DNA of 64,000 bases from Muricea muricata (taxonomy: Eukaryota; Cnidaria; Anthozoa; Malacalcyonacea; Plexauridae), in assembly GCA_963855995.1 (NCBI GenBank), contig OY979717.1, forward strand, positions 30,698,297-30,762,296. The letters are read 5' to 3'. Positions within the stretch are counted from its first letter, which is position 1. Each line of letters starts with the position of its first letter. The notes beneath the pieces were generated by a model that was not told the DNA's origin, did no database searches, and saw only the letters and a list, made by a program, of their open reading frames with translations. The translations under genes were made by a program, and so were the position numbers. Shown here piece after piece: positions 21,014-33,314 of this stretch.

Positions 21014-23587
21014 GGTACTAAAAAGTTTTCACACCAATATTTCCGTTCAGAATATGACGTCCCTGTCTTCTGTCTAACTCATGATCTTGGCTTTTGTAGA
21101 TCTATGGGGATACGAGTACAAAGAATGCATTTCAGTATTTGAACTGATAGTATAAAAAACCCCTAATTTCATAAACCAAAAGCACTGATAAGACAAACAA
21201 AATGTGACACTGAAAATAACACACAAAAATCGCTGTCAAGACAAAATATGGAAAACTACTTTAATTAGCATTTAATCTCTAACTTTGATTCATTTATGCA
21301 ATTAACTATGTTCCGTATTAAAAATTCACGACCAAATGCAGGACTAATCATTTTTTTTCTTGATATTGAAAAACAGCAATTTTAGCTTAAGAAACTTTAA
21401 AAATACAGAAATTGAACAATTATTACAATTAATACTTACTTTGAACTTGTTAGCGAAGATTAAGGCTGGAACTGACAACAATGGCGGACTGAAAATAATC
21501 GAGAACCAAGGCTGTCAATGTCACCAAATTGTCGAGTAACGAGGTAGTTGTGACAACCGGAACGAATGGTGTAGTGGGTCATACTTGCGGTAGGCGGTGT
21601 GGCGTAGATAATTATGTCTGGGACGCTAAACTGGCCGATACAAGAAGATCCGATAACTGCGACGACGAAACGTCGAAACCGGATGGATGACCGTCGAAAA
21701 CACTGAACTAGCACCGACAATGGAGGACAGGGCAGGCGACACTGAAGAAACAGCAGAGGAGGCACTCGAGCTGCTCGACGATAGAACCAACAAGGACTTG
21801 CTGGACGAGGCAAGCAAAGGCAAGACCGATTGTGATAACTTCACTGCTGCATTCTCAGGCACATTCGAGAGAAATCCGCTCGAGCCAAAGCCGAAAAACT
21901 GTTCTTCATTACTTGGTTAGGAAAGGCATTAAAACAAAAATAACAGACAGAATACTAAAGCGAAGGGGAAGCGTGCAGTGTGCGACTCAGCTAGCAAGTG
22001 AGCATAGCAAACTGCAAACCGTGCCAGACAATTATTATAATATATTATATTGGCCCAGAGGCCCGCGAAATTGCAAATCTGCATAAATATACATATAATT
22101 AGCCAACAGCAAACCTCGTACTTAATGTCAATGCATAAACATATTTTACTGTCACTATGATCAATATACAATTGTACACGCATCATCTTTGGATGTCTGA
22201 TGCTTATTGTTATACTTATGTATTTTTTACTTGATATTTATTTACATAGCTGCATTTTATATATCATTTGTCATTGTATCTCTCTCTCTATATATATATA
22301 TATATTGCAAATTTCGAGAGTCAAATGAGCTTTTTATTATATCACTTACATCATTGTGCAGCTGTTATCTTTAAATTTATTGTAAACCACAATCCACTTA
22401 TTTTTTAATTTTTTTTATGTACCCAATAAACTTTAAAGTATAACATATATACATACATACCTTTTCCGATGAGTTTTTACGGCTTCCAAGCTTAGCGAGG
22501 AACTCGTTTGTAAACATGACGCCCATCGCAATGCTGACATTGCATTTGACTCAAATCTCTAAATTTAAGATATTTCCTTTTACGTTATTGAGATACAATG
22601 ATGAGTTTTCATTCGTTTAAATAGCACCAATTCATTATACAAACAAATATCCCCAAAAGCAAGCTTTTTGGCCATTTCTTTGCTTCGCGCATGAGTGTAT
22701 TTTTGTATTGTTTTTATATGCGGCATTGCGACTCGTTCCCCCTATGACGTCACAGAGCTAACTCCAACCAGCCTCTTTTCATTTGGCCATGATTTTAAAA
22801 AACCCAATTTTTGGTGTCTTTAAAGCCAAATAACTCTAAAAGAATTTATCCGTTCAAAGAATGGTATTATATCGTTCAAATCGCCGAGTCTCGGTGAATT
22901 TTTGAAAAAATGGTGATTACGTCATATGCACTTTAATGTTTTTCGACGGATGATAGCCGATAGTAAATCTATGAATATTTAGGTCAATAGGCAAAATGCA
23001 GGTATCGAACACTTAGTTAGTGTTTTTTGACGGAGCTCTTACCGTGTCATTTTGTTTCCATGCACCTCGCCTGTTGGTGCGCGCGCATGTTACCCTGAAT
23101 TACTGAAGGTTTTTTAGCGAGAAACCAGTGAGACAAGCTATGTTAATTACGACCACCATTATTAAAGCACTGACACAAGAGTGTGTTAGGGTACTTGCCT
23201 GCGCTTTTGAACAAGTCGCATTTAAGAAATATCTTCCCGAATGAATTTATCAAAAAGCTTACAGTACCTTAGCTACTGATATTGGTGACGAAGAACGGCT
23301 CCTTAGTCACCGTCAGAAGATTATTGAGGATAGATTGATAAAGTACTATACGAAGGAGATAGTTAATAACCAACTAGTTGTTGAGAATTGCAACGGATGT
23401 ATTATTCACCGTCCTTCCATCTTATGATGGAAAGTGATGAGACATTATTCTTGCATGTGCTATGGATAGTGAGTTTTTCGAACACTTCAAACGACATTGC
23501 AGTTACTAAAAATGAGTTCACTGATTTTACCAGGGTCTTCGTCAGCTGCCATCGGCCGCTACCCGAGAAGACCCTGGGACCGAGGTT
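21014..23587. other. no gene recognised
   Basis: An acidic 77-codon ORF (21687-21917, +; DRAGDTEETAEEALELLDD) has overlapping antisense ORFs and no family match known to me. A short (CT)n(TA)n run lies at 22278-22307. At 23530-23580, CAGGGTCTTCG and CGAGAAGACCCTGG form an imperfect inverted pair. Confidence 0.35.
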
Positions 23588-24002
23588 GGCTTCAAATAAT
23601 CTCCAGCCATTTTGAATTCTTCAATATTGCGTTTACAATCGCTCAGAATGGTGATTAATCTGTCCCAGATCCCTCAACTCGCGGTAAATTGTCATTCTAA
23701 CCGATGGAATTGCTAAGTCATTAACTTTGTGAATACACGGCTTCTTACAAAGCTGCTAGTCATGTTTGTGTGTGTGAAGTCCATTTCCACGGCAAATGCA
23801 GAAACAAAAGAGCAACCAAAAGGGATATATTAGCAAACATTATTGAGACATAAGAAAACAGTGCTTAAACCTATTTTTATCATATAGAAAGCTCACAGAA
23901 GTCGACGATTCAGGTAATATAAGTAAACTTAAGAGACCTAAAACCACCTTTGCCATTGCCAATGCTGGTCGAAAACGTTTGTCAGAGGGAAGCATCGGAC
24001 AA
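23588..24002. repeat. left arm of a long inverted repeat
   Basis: About 410 bp whose reverse complement reappears, diverged, at 28126-28530. Shared blocks include TGACTAGCAGCTTTGTAAG, TGTGAAGTCCATTTCCACGG and CAATTTACCGCGAGTTGAG in opposite orientation. Confidence 0.85.
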
Positions 24003-24487
24003 CCAGGAAACTATAACTAATAATAAGTTATCAGCAATGTTGTGCTTGAGAGCCAAGTATAACTGCAGCAAAAATGTTGCCTTTGACCAAAAATAGGTAA
24101 AAACAATAATAGTCCACCTTCATCATGCATTCATTAACTGTACATAACCTCCCAGGATAAATAATTAGTTAACAATTTTTAAATATCAGAGAGTTTGCAA
24201 CAATTAATTTCATGCATTCATTAAGCGATAACGCTTGAAACTTCTGTTTTATATGTTTTGTTCGTCACTTTCCAATAATATTATTAGAACTACAAATAAA
24301 ATACATATTGTCTTCAATGTGCCCAGTTACATCAGTGCACAAGAAACATGAGGTCTGAAACACCAACAGTAAGATGCACTAAAACACTGATCAACCTAAG
24401 CTGAAAATAAACCGACATTACAATCTTCACTAAAGAGGGTTTTCAACCAAACCTCCCATAAAAGAGACACAATTTATAGCTCATTAA
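24003..24487. other. loop sequence before LINE
   Basis: About 480 bp between the left arm and the LINE. No gene recognised. Confidence 0.4.
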
Positions 24488-25015
24488 GTGGCCAGAAATG
24501 ATCGGGAAGGTCGTGGTGGCGGAGTTTTGCTAGGGATAAAGACAGGATTATTTAAATCTGTACGTGAAATTAAACATAATTACAATTTGGATATTACTCT
24601 TGTTGAATTGACAACAATGTCGGACACGAACGTACTTGTTGGGTCTTGTTATCGTCCGCCCAACGCTGATAAAACTTGGATGGAAAATTTTGATAGTCTT
24701 TTGAATGATGTTTGTACACGCCACTCAAAAATCGTTCTTGCTGGCGATTTTAATTTTCCGCGCGCGTGCTGGAACTCTAACGAAAACTCAACAGGTATTA
24801 ACGAAAAATCATTTATTAAACTATTGGATGATTACTTTCTGGAACAGTTAAACAAATTTCCCACCAGAGAGAACAATATTCTTGATCTCGTGATCGCTAG
24901 TATTCCTGATAAGATAATTATAAATGAACTTTTAAAACCGACTGATTCTAAAATCTTAACAGACCATAGTGCAATTTTATTTGAATGGCAGCGTGTAGTC
25001 CATTACAAAAAGTGA
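24488..25015 (+). pseudogene. LINE ORF2 endonuclease fragment
   Basis: Starts mid-domain at RGGGVLLGIK and contains VLVGSCYRPPN, LAGDFNFP (catalytic Asp and Asn), ENNILDLVIAS and LTDHSAI (SDH-type His). This is the C-terminal two thirds of an APE-type endonuclease. The N-terminal Asn/Glu motifs are lost by truncation. A frameshift near 24985-25015 separates it from the following segment. Confidence 0.85.
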
Positions 25016-25299
25016 ACAGATTCGTGTTTGATTATCAGCGAGCAAACTTTGAGTGTCTTCGAGCACATCTTCAATCACGTAATCTTGAAGCAAAAATATC
25101 TGATAATGGTGATGTTAACTATGATTGGATGAATTGGAAGAACGCTTTTCTTGCAGCGGTAGCAGAGTTTGTTCCTGTTATTAATACGAAAGGTCGTAAG
25201 TTTCTCCCGTGGATGAATAGCACCATCCTTCATCTTATTAAAAAGAAGAACACGTTAAGAACTAGATTAAAAGATCGAGATCTCCAAGTAATTATGTAA
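24985..25299 (+). pseudogene. LINE ORF2 linker fragment
   Basis: Frame-shifted continuation between endonuclease and reverse transcriptase. It carries KFLPWMNSTILHLIKKKNTL, matching the PWW/PWM-x-x-x-I-x-x-LI-x-KK segment that precedes the RT in LINEs. It ends at a stop after VIM; RT resumes in another frame at about 25338. Confidence 0.8.
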
Positions 25300-25337
25300 A
25301 AGTTAAGTATAAGAACCTTCGAGCCAAAATTAAACAT

Positions 25338-27257
25338 ATGTTGCGTGATAGCTGTGTAGAATACCTGAACAAGATCTGTGCGAATCGTCATAATAATCCG
25401 AAACGGTTCTGGTCCTTTTTTAAGCTAAAATCTAAAGTATCAAACATCCCGGGAAAAGTTTCGGTGAAATTAAATGACAGCGAAAGAATAAATGCTGACA
25501 CTAACATAGGCATAGCGAATATGTTCAACGAATATTTTGCTTCAAACTTTAATACCGACTATCATAGTTTTTCAGAAAATCGGGATCAGCCGTATAATGA
25601 CATTACCATAGATGTCATCACATTATCGGAGGAAGAGATTGTAGCTGTAATAAAGAATTTAGATACCAATAAAGCACAAGGTCCAGACAATATCCCAGCA
25701 CGTTTATTGAAAGAAACAGCCACTGAGATAGCCCCATCTCTCTGTGATCTTTTCAACAAGTCGTTACGTGTTGGTGTTCTTCCTAGCGACTGGAAAATCG
25801 CAAATGTGGTTCCTGTCCATAAACACGGAGAGAAGACTTATGTCGAAAATTACCGCCCAATTTCATTACTATGTCTCATCTCGAAAGTTCTTGAACGATG
25901 TATTTTCAATAACATCAAATATTGCATTTACGAACAGTTAAATCCATGTCAACATGGTTTTATGCCTGGAAAATCATGTGTCACCCAATTGATTGAAGTT
26001 CTCGACCAGTTAGGTCGTGAGCTGGACCGTGGTAAGCAAATTGATGTACTGTATTTAGACATGTCAAAGGCTTTTGATAGAGTAAGTCACGCTGAACTAA
26101 TTCGTCGTCTTCGTGAATTCGGGTTTGGGGGCCATATTCTAAAATGGTTTGTTTCCTATCTGACAAATCGATACCAGCAAACCACCGTTCTTGGAGCAAC
26201 ATCTCGACCAGTTCCAGTAACATCAGGTGTACCACAAGGGTCAATTCTTGGTCCTTTGTTGTTCCTCTTATATGAAAACCATCTTCCCGATGTAGTGACA
26301 AAGTCAAAAATTGCTACATTTGCTGATGATACTAAGATTTTTAAAACCATCGAATCTAGCTCGGACGCATCAGCTCTACAGGATGACCTGACAAAATTCG
26401 AAAAGATTTCCACGAACATCAACCTGGGACTAAATCCCAGTAAATGCAAAGTGTTGAGAGTCACTCGTAAACGCAACAAAATCGTTCATCCATATAAGCT
26501 ACATCATACTATCTTAGAATGCTCAGACTGTGAGCGTGATCTAGGAATTTTAACGTCATCTGACTTAACGTGGTCTAGGCACGTCGAATACCAGTGCACC
26601 AAAGCAACTAAAGCTTTAGGGTTTGTACGAAGAGCAACACTAAACATCAAAGACATTGCTATTCGTCGCACGCTATATTTATCTCTTGTTCGTTCCCAGC
26701 TATGCTACGGATCACAAATTTGGGCGCCGCAAACTGTAACTTTAATCAAACAGGCAGAAAGAACTCAACGACGTGCGACAAAGTATGTGTTAGACCTACC
26801 CTTCCGCTGTGACACCACCTACCAACAACGGCTCTTATTGTTAGACCTTATTCCATTATGTTATTGGTATGAGTTCTTAGACATTGTTTTATTCTACAAA
26901 CTAATACATGGTCATGTAAGCGTTGACACTAACTTACTACCATCAACTACAAATAATAACAGAAGAAAAACCAGATCATCCGACACTGATCATTTAGCAT
27001 TTTCGACAAACCGATGCAAGACCACCACATACCAAAGATCATATTTGAACAGAACAACCAGACTTTGGAATATCCTGCCAAAGGAACTGACAGGCATTAA
27101 CATCAGCTTAACCCAGTTTAAATCTGGTCTTTATAAATATTACCAACTAGCTGTTGAAAACGTTTTCGATGTAGATGATCCAAGAACATGGAAATCTGTA
27201 TGTTTGTCCTGTAACAAGTGTCGTAATCTGTCCTGTGAAATCTCGTGTTGTTATTAG
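25338..27257 (+). CDS. LINE reverse transcriptase part of ORF2, 639 aa open
   Basis: Copies element RNA at the nicked target. Motifs in order: NKAQGPDNIPARLLKE (RT0), VVPVHKHG and YRPISLL (RT1-2), CQHGFMPGKSC (RT2a), LYLDMSKAFDRVSH (RT3, first Asp), SGVPQGSILGPLLFLL (RT4), ATFADDTKIF (RT5, FADD in place of YADD), LNPSKCKVL and LGILTSSDLTWSRH (RT6-7). A C-terminal domain ends with WNILPKEL and a C-x-x-C-x4-C-x3-C cluster (CLSCNKCRNLSCEISC). The RT part is intact although ORF2 as a whole is broken upstream. Confidence 0.92.
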   Translation: MLRDSCVEYLNKICANRHNNPKRFWSFFKLKSKVSNIPGKVSVKLNDSERINADTNIGIANMFNEYFASNFNTDYHSFSENRDQPYNDITIDVITLSEEEIVAVIKNLDTNKAQGPDNIPARLLKETATEIAPSLCDLFNKSLRVGVLPSDWKIANVVPVHKHGEKTYVENYRPISLLCLISKVLERCIFNNIKYCIYEQLNPCQHGFMPGKSCVTQLIEVLDQLGRELDRGKQIDVLYLDMSKAFDRVSHAELIRRLREFGFGGHILKWFVSYLTNRYQQTTVLGATSRPVPVTSGVPQGSILGPLLFLLYENHLPDVVTKSKIATFADDTKIFKTIESSSDASALQDDLTKFEKISTNINLGLNPSKCKVLRVTRKRNKIVHPYKLHHTILECSDCERDLGILTSSDLTWSRHVEYQCTKATKALGFVRRATLNIKDIAIRRTLYLSLVRSQLCYGSQIWAPQTVTLIKQAERTQRRATKYVLDLPFRCDTTYQQRLLLLDLIPLCYWYEFLDIVLFYKLIHGHVSVDTNLLPSTTNNNRRKTRSSDTDHLAFSTNRCKTTTYQRSYLNRTTRLWNILPKELTGINISLTQFKSGLYKYYQLAVENVFDVDDPRTWKSVCLSCNKCRNLSCEISCCY

Positions 27258-27402
27258 TTTTATTGTTTGTTGTACCATATTTATATAGAGGGCCGCTGTA
27301 ATTGGCGCAAGCTGTAGCGTGTACCCTGCCAATTGTCTATATTTGTGAACGTAATGTGCTGTTTGTTCATTGGCAAAGTTAAATAAATAAATAAATAAAT
27401 AA

Positions 27403-28125
27403 TTTCACCAAGAGGCTGCTCATTATATATAAACAATGCCTGTTCAATATATATAGACAAGGTGACAAAGTAGTGCACCCATCATCGTTTTTACAATGGA
27501 GTGTTATTGCAGCAGTTGCAATATCACTGGTGGGGTAATACCCCCCAGTTACAAGTTGTAAGAGGGGTATCTCTCAAGCCAATGCCTAATTAAATTTTCC
27601 TGGAAGGTATCTAGAAGTGAGAGGTGTTTCCAGCATGTTTCCAGCCTATGTGTTACATTAGAAACACCTATACAATTGACCCTAACAACAACTGATTTTA
27701 AAGGGGAATTGTTGGTGTCCCTTGTGCGCATTTTCTTCTACTCTTGGCAGGCGAAGTGAAAGCTCTAGCAGGCGGTCCTGTTTATCAAAATAATCGAGTT
27801 TTTTTTTGTATCAGAAAAAAACAGTAGCAGCTCTACAGTTCTATGCTGGCTATGAAAAGCATGCTATTGTTTATATACTTTTATCATCATGTTATCCACA
27901 AAATCAGAAATCGCTTTTAATAGTTACTGTCTGAGATACTACGTTGCATTGTGACAACTTCCATTCAAGGTAACCCAGATTGAAAAAAGCCAGATGGAAA
28001 TGTCACATCTGTGATTTCTAAAACCCCAGGCCGTTTACAGATTGAGCAAATTTCGGGAAAAACATTTGAAGATGGATAAGGACAATTAATGTATTACCTT
28101 TTTCAGGACTGGAAATAGAATGAAT
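27403..28125. other. loop sequence after LINE
   Basis: No gene recognised. It continues the structure that the LINE inserted into. Confidence 0.4.
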
Positions 28126-28530
28126 TTGTCCGTTGCTTTCCTATTACAAACGTTTTCGTCCAGCATTGGCAAGGATGGTTTTAGCTCTCTCATTAAAGGT
28201 TGCTTGTATTATAGTAAACTTGTCTGAATAGTAGACTTCTGTTTATGATAAAGATGTATGTAAGCACTGCTCTATTATGTCTCAAAAATTTTTGCTAATA
28301 TCCCTTCTAATTTCACCATCTTTGCCGTGGAAATGGACTTCACACACACAAACATGACTAGCAGCTTTGTAAGGAGCCATGTGTTTACAAAAGTAATGAT
28401 TTTAGCAATTCCATCGGTTAGAATGACAATTTACCGCGAGTTGAGGAATCTGGGACGGAATAATCACCATTCTGAGCGATTGCAAACGGAATAGTAAAGA
28501 ATTCAAAATGGCGGGAGATTATTTGAAGCG
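28126..28530. repeat. right arm of a long inverted repeat
   Basis: Reverse complement of 23588-24002 with scattered mismatches and small gaps. The minus strand of this arm contains an open stretch ending SHVCVCEVHFHGKDGE, whose C-x-x-x-HF resembles a THAP signature. This is suggestive only. Confidence 0.85.
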
Positions 28531-28692
28531 TGTCGAAAGAGTGTAATTTCAGAGTGAAAAAACTGCGGGTCGGAGGAGCGGCAACTTTTCAGATTCGAAC
28601 TCCCCGTGTTTGAAAAAGTTATGTTCTGTAAAGTTTCCTCAGTTCCACGACATGCTTAATGTAAGTGAACGTTATCGGGTCACGGCAAACGG

Positions 28693-30489
<1,797 letters not shown>

Positions 30490-31140
30490 CTGATAAATTG
30501 GAGCTGAAATATGCTGTGTTAGTTTTTGATAAGGCTGTCTATGCCAAAGTACAACATGTTCGCTGGAAAGAGGAAACATTCTTTGATCGGCTTGTCGTTC
30601 GCTTTGGTGAGTTTCACACCATTATGTCATATCTTTCAGTCATGTCAAAAATCTTTGAAGATGAAGTCTTAAAGGTGAACAAAAAAGAACTGCTTAAATT
30701 TGACTCTACATCAGTGGTCTTCATCGTCTATTTAGTTTTAGGTTTTCTTTTTGTTGTTCTTGCATGATGTGTTTATTGAATCTGGTATTGTGAGCAAAGG
30801 GTGAATCAAGGGCATTTTCTCTGGCAAGCATTACAACCGTTCTGTGTTATGTCATAAGGTTATGTACGAAGCTCTTCAACGCCTAATGTTTCAAGCATTT
30901 CTGGACTCAAGAACCGAAGATAACCAACAAGATATTTCTTTATTCTTCGAGAGCATAGTAGGTTCATTTCAACAAGACACATTTCTTCGGGACGATATTG
31001 AAAGCCCAAGGATGTATGAAATAATTCAGTCGCATGAGCTGTTCATTAATGATATGTCTAGTAAATCAAGAACATTTTCATTTTCATTTTGGAGCATGTG
31101 CATCAAAATGGCAAGTAATTTATATAGTACAATATTCTAA
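30490..31140 (+). pseudogene. decayed repeat-family ORF (unassigned)
   Basis: Reads VLVFDKAVYAKVQHVRWKEE, then FGEFHTIMSYLSVMSKIFED. After an intron-like or inserted stretch (30676-30760) and stops comes HKVMYEALQRLMFQ. I recall this sequence type as a recurrent unnamed protein family in invertebrate repeats, but I cannot name the transposon. Stops and frame changes make it nonfunctional. Confidence 0.4.
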
Positions 31141-31677
31141 TTCATTGTATAATTAATCACAGACTCCAGCAATTTGCTTTTAAACACATATAGGCGTTCT
31201 ACTGATGTTTATTAGAGCTGAGCGGAACAATTCTGAACACTATTTTAGGGCGACGTGTGGGACGTAGGTCTGATCGCAGGTCTTAAAAGTTGCGGGTAAA
31301 AAATAAAATTCTATTCGTCATTGGACTACGTCACTAAGGAATCACGTGAGATATGCATGCGCAGATCGAGTGTCCAATTGCAAGCAAGGATCCGATTTGT
31401 TCAGTTGTTCGTATTTGAGGCGGAGCGCAAAAGGTGAGTAATTTTACCCTTTTCTACATCAATTTCCACGATTATTCGCTTCTACTGCAGAATATAGAAG
31501 GATCGTGCAACAGAAACTATTTGAAGAAAAAATTTACTAACAAATCGTCGTGGAAAGGTCAAAGATGTTCAAACATCATCGTTGGCGCCAAAATGGACAA
31601 TGTAGTTCCAACAGGACCTCACATCGTTTGGTTGGTTTCGTGAATGTCTACTAGAACCACAAAATGGCTGTGATACA
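31141..31677. other. no gene recognised
   Basis: Short ORFs only. Confidence 0.4.
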
Positions 31678-32160
31678 CAGGTCTCGCCGACTCGGCAAAA
31701 CAATGTCTGGATAAACAAAATGTTCAGATATGAACAGAACTATGAGACCTTGCCGTAGTCGCTGACTCGGCATTTGTATGCTATCTGTATCAAAACACCG
31801 ACTCGGTGGATCGATAGCTTAATTAACCTACGAGTGGACGTCAACAACACTTCAAATAACACTGTATGGCAAAGCAAAGCCAATAGCTGCAAATTCAGGA
31901 ACAGAACAATGTCCTTAGACGTTGCAGCCGTAGCTGCTGACTCGGCTTCATTATATGCTATCAAAACACCGACTCGGTGGATAGCTAGACTACAAGCAAC
32001 AGTCAACAACACTGGCAATGATAAACCAACACAGGTCTCGCCGAATCGGCACAACAATGTTTGAAATGTTTGAATTAACGTAACATATTATTCAGGCGAC
32101 AAGGACAGAAATTTGAGACCTTGCTGTAGTCGTTGACTCGGCAATCAAAACAGCTTGTTG
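31678..32160. repeat. tandem repeat, about 356-bp unit, with CACCGACTCGGTG palindromes
   Basis: CAGGTCTCGCCGACTCGGCA at 31678 recurs at 32034 as CAGGTCTCGCCGAATCGGCA. GAGACCTTGCYGTAGTCGYTGACTCGGC occurs at about 31743 and 32115. ACACCGACTCGGTGGAT occurs at about 31795 and 31966. The second unit is incomplete. Confidence 0.75.
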
Positions 32161-32184
32161 GATAGCTCACAGTCTTGTAAACTA

Positions 32185-32498
32185 TAGCGACCTTTAGAAA
32201 CAAGACGGCAGTATAACAGGACGGCGTTTCTTGTTCACGTGATCAGCTGTTGCAATAACTGCGCATGCGCAAAATCCTTCGCTTTGCCGTCTTGCTTCGT
32301 TCACAACGTGAATTCTTACTGTTTGCCGTCAGGTGGAGAACGTTCTCCACCTGACGGCAAACAGTAAGAATTCACGTTGTGAACGAAGCAAGACGGCAAA
32401 GCAAAGGATTTTGCGCATGCGCAGTTATTGCAATTGCTGACCACGTGAGCAAGAAACGCCGTCCTGTTATACTGCCGTCTTGTTTCTAAAGGTCGCTA
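32185..32498. mobile_element. 314-bp near-perfect palindrome (foldback element)
   Basis: TAGCGACCTTTAGAAACAAG at the left end is mirrored by CTTGTTTCTAAAGGTCGCTA at the right. The axis lies between 32341 and 32342 with no loop (GAGAACGTTCTC). Arms are 157 bp with a handful of mismatches. Ends GCGACC/GGTCGC next to TA would fit a TA-target MITE. Another copy of the same terminus lies at about 32570-32597. Confidence 0.92.
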
Positions 32499-32597
32499 AA
32501 GGATGATTTGTAGAGAACGAACGCCGTTCTCGCCACAGTCCTACCGCGTTTCTATTGCCGTCCTATTCTACCGCCGTCTTGTTTCTAAAGGTCGCTA
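32499..32597. repeat. second copy of foldback terminus
   Basis: GCCGTCTTGTTTCTAAAGGT then CGCTA at the right edge repeats the palindrome end. The intervening GAGAACGAACGCCGTTCTC resembles the palindrome centre. This looks like a nested or partially duplicated element. Confidence 0.65.
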
Positions 32598-32992
32598 TTG
32601 CTAAGAGGAACACGTCCATTGCAAGGCTCGAACTAGTTGGCGGTCAGATGGCGGCCAACATGGCAAGATTTAGGCAGTCGTGGAGCCACTATCGACAAAT
32701 TGGAAAAAGGCGGTTGGTTTGGTGGCTAATCGACCCTGACAGATGGCCGAAGCAACCGAAGCTCGAGAGAACAAAAAGTGTGGTAGAAGAGCAAAAGCCA
32801 TTCGCAGAAGTAGCATTTCATGCGGAGGAGAAAGAACCGAATGAGTGGGACTTGTTGCAGTCTAGAAGCCCCTACTGGAGAACTCTTCGGGTCACTGCGT
32901 GGGCATTACGATTCTCCAACAATGCGAGAGCCAAAAGACGGGAAAGACGCCTTGAAAAACCAGCGGTACACATCAAAACGTCACTAAGCAAC
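32590..32992 (+). pseudogene. BEL/Pao pol fragment (RNase H to integrase linker)
   Basis: Reads KRNTSIARLELVGGQMAANM, matching the BEL/Pao RNase H motif (IPRLELLGA in the intact copy at 10213-15849). After an internal deletion come DPDRWPKQPKL and WRTLRVTAWALRF, as in the stretch before the integrase. The open frame into the foldback terminus at its left shows a MITE joined to it. A different subfamily from the intact element, to judge by sequence. Confidence 0.75.
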
Positions 32993-33314
32993 TAGGGCAC
33001 AAAACGTTAAATGATTTTGCAAAGTCTTCTTACGCGGTAAATACAGTATTTCTCATTTCTTTACCAAAAAAAATGTAACGCTTTTGTCATCAAAGTAAAT
33101 TATTCATTTACACTTCATATTATTTTGTTTTCCTTTATTTAACTAATTAGAATTATGTATTACTTGACAGGAAAAAGTTGCAAAAATATTTTCTAAAGCA
33201 TACATTCAACTTGTCAGGTTTATAAAACCGAATGCAAGTAAGACTGTAAGTCCATCAATACATTAATCTTAAGAGATATCATCTATTTACTCTAATTTGA
33301 AGCAATTTAGTATA
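32993..33314. other. no gene recognised
   Basis: AT-rich, no coding signal. Confidence 0.4.

Larger units (their letters stand above)
24488..27402 (+). mobile_element. 5'-truncated LINE (CR1/jockey-like)
   Basis: Begins inside the endonuclease, continues through reverse transcriptase, and ends in an AAAT tail of five repeats at 27381-27402, typical of LINEs priming on short repeats. It lies in the loop between the two inverted arms (23588-24002 and 28126-28530). The same word GCTCATTA sits near both ends (about 24479 and 27417), but it is not flush with the tail, so I do not call it a target duplication. Confidence 0.9.

Noticed and set aside
24479-27425. GCTCATTA as LINE target duplication
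   Set aside because: The right copy lies about 15 bp beyond the AAAT tail rather than flush with it; probably coincidence.
31790-31990. CACCGACTCGGTG words resembling a tracrRNA 3' hairpin, and tandem spacing resembling CRISPR
   Set aside because: Animal genomic context, irregular spacing, no spacers or cas genes; simple palindrome within a tandem repeat.
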